Assembly (NCBI GenBank): GCA_943736015.1
Contig: OX031069.1
Coordinates: forward strand, 37,978,728-38,042,727
From: Tridacna crocea
Taxonomy: Eukaryota; Mollusca; Bivalvia; Cardiida; Cardiidae
Reading direction: 5' to 3'
Length of the DNA stretch: 64,000 nucleotides
Below, in pieces: positions 63,680-64,000 of this stretch. Below the pieces are notes generated by a model that searched no databases, was not told where the DNA came from, and saw only the letters and a program-made list of their open reading frames with translations. The position numbers and the translations under genes were made by a program. Position 1 is the stretch's first letter. The number at the start of each line of letters is the position of its first letter.

Positions 63680-64000
63680 ATACGCCCGTCGAAGACGGGA
63701 CGTATTATGGGATCACCCGTGGCGGGCGGCGTCCAGTTCTTTGTCCAGAGCATATCTCCAAAACTATTCTAGCTAGGGTTATGAAATTTCATGGGTGGAT
63801 AGATCTCATCAAGGGGGAGTGCAGTGCACAGGAATCATAACTCTTGCTTGCTTAATTTTTTAGTTATTGCCCTTTGTCGTTTTTCGTACTTTTTGTCGGG
63901 AGCTTATCTCCAAAATTATACTAGCTAGGGTTATGAAATTTCATGGGTGGATAGATCTCATCAAGGGGGAGTGCAGTGCACAGGAATCATAACTCTTGCT
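63680..64000 (+). mobile_element. ATACGCCCGTCGAAGACGGG-family tandem-unit element, cut by window end
   Basis: 5' hairpin CCCGTCGAAGACGGG, GGGATCACCCGTGGCGGGCG, then two 156-bp units (CATGGGTGGATAGATCTCAT). Same family as 2405-3968; inserted in a T-run of MITE-A. Confidence 0.88.

Overview
The window is animal nuclear DNA, AT-rich and packed with repeats. The repeat types point to a mollusc, most likely a bivalve: tandem-unit elements with a short 5' hairpin followed by GTCCGTCC-type runs, many foldback MITEs, and tRNA-derived SINEs with mollusc-like tails. The species assignment is inference.

One host gene is certain. Sixteen exons on the + strand, from 20188 to 62071, encode an internal part of an axonemal outer-arm dynein heavy chain of the DNAH5/DNAH8 clade. 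Joined at consensus splice sites they give 871 codons with no stop. In order they cover the end of the AAA3-AAA4 linker region, AAA4 (Walker [10 protein letters not shown], Walker [10 protein letters not shown]), the stalk coiled coils with the microtubule-binding domain between them, and the start of AAA5 ([13 protein letters not shown]). Fourteen introns are GT-AG and one (51164-53393) is GC-AG. The N-terminal part (motor start, tail) and the C-terminal part (rest of AAA5, AAA6) lie outside the window, so the first 20 kb and the last 2 kb are best read as intron.

The remainder is layered mobile DNA. Bases 1-20187 hold rolling-circle-like tandem-unit elements in both orientations, a decayed THAP-domain ORF (7914-8306), a GGCGGTCA repeat block present in inverted copies at 7.3 and 14.5 kb, and duplicated units at 17.4-18.2 kb. 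Bases 20.6-24.3 kb repeat much of 0.2-2.1 kb, with an extra TA-flanked transposon inserted in one copy. Bases 27-36 kb hold a TA-flanked DNA transposon, a mariner-like foldback, two hAT-like elements and the first of two miniature LTR elements. Bases 39-53 kb hold four more tandem-unit elements, a TIR transposon with a 4-bp target duplication and a second TA-flanked transposon. Bases 55-62 kb are dominated by a 229-bp TTAA-flanked palindromic MITE (called MITE-A here) lying between dynein exons.

The most unusual items are: (1) two complete miniature LTR elements (TRIMs) whose LTRs contain a tRNA-like A-box/B-box promoter and whose primer site matches tRNA-Pro; (2) three different tandem-unit families inserted in the same T-rich box of MITE-A; (3) an insertion rule (T5 / TT) for those families, read from interrupted versus uninterrupted repeat copies; and (4) a foldback MITE ending 13 bp before a dynein exon, so that the branch point must lie inside it.
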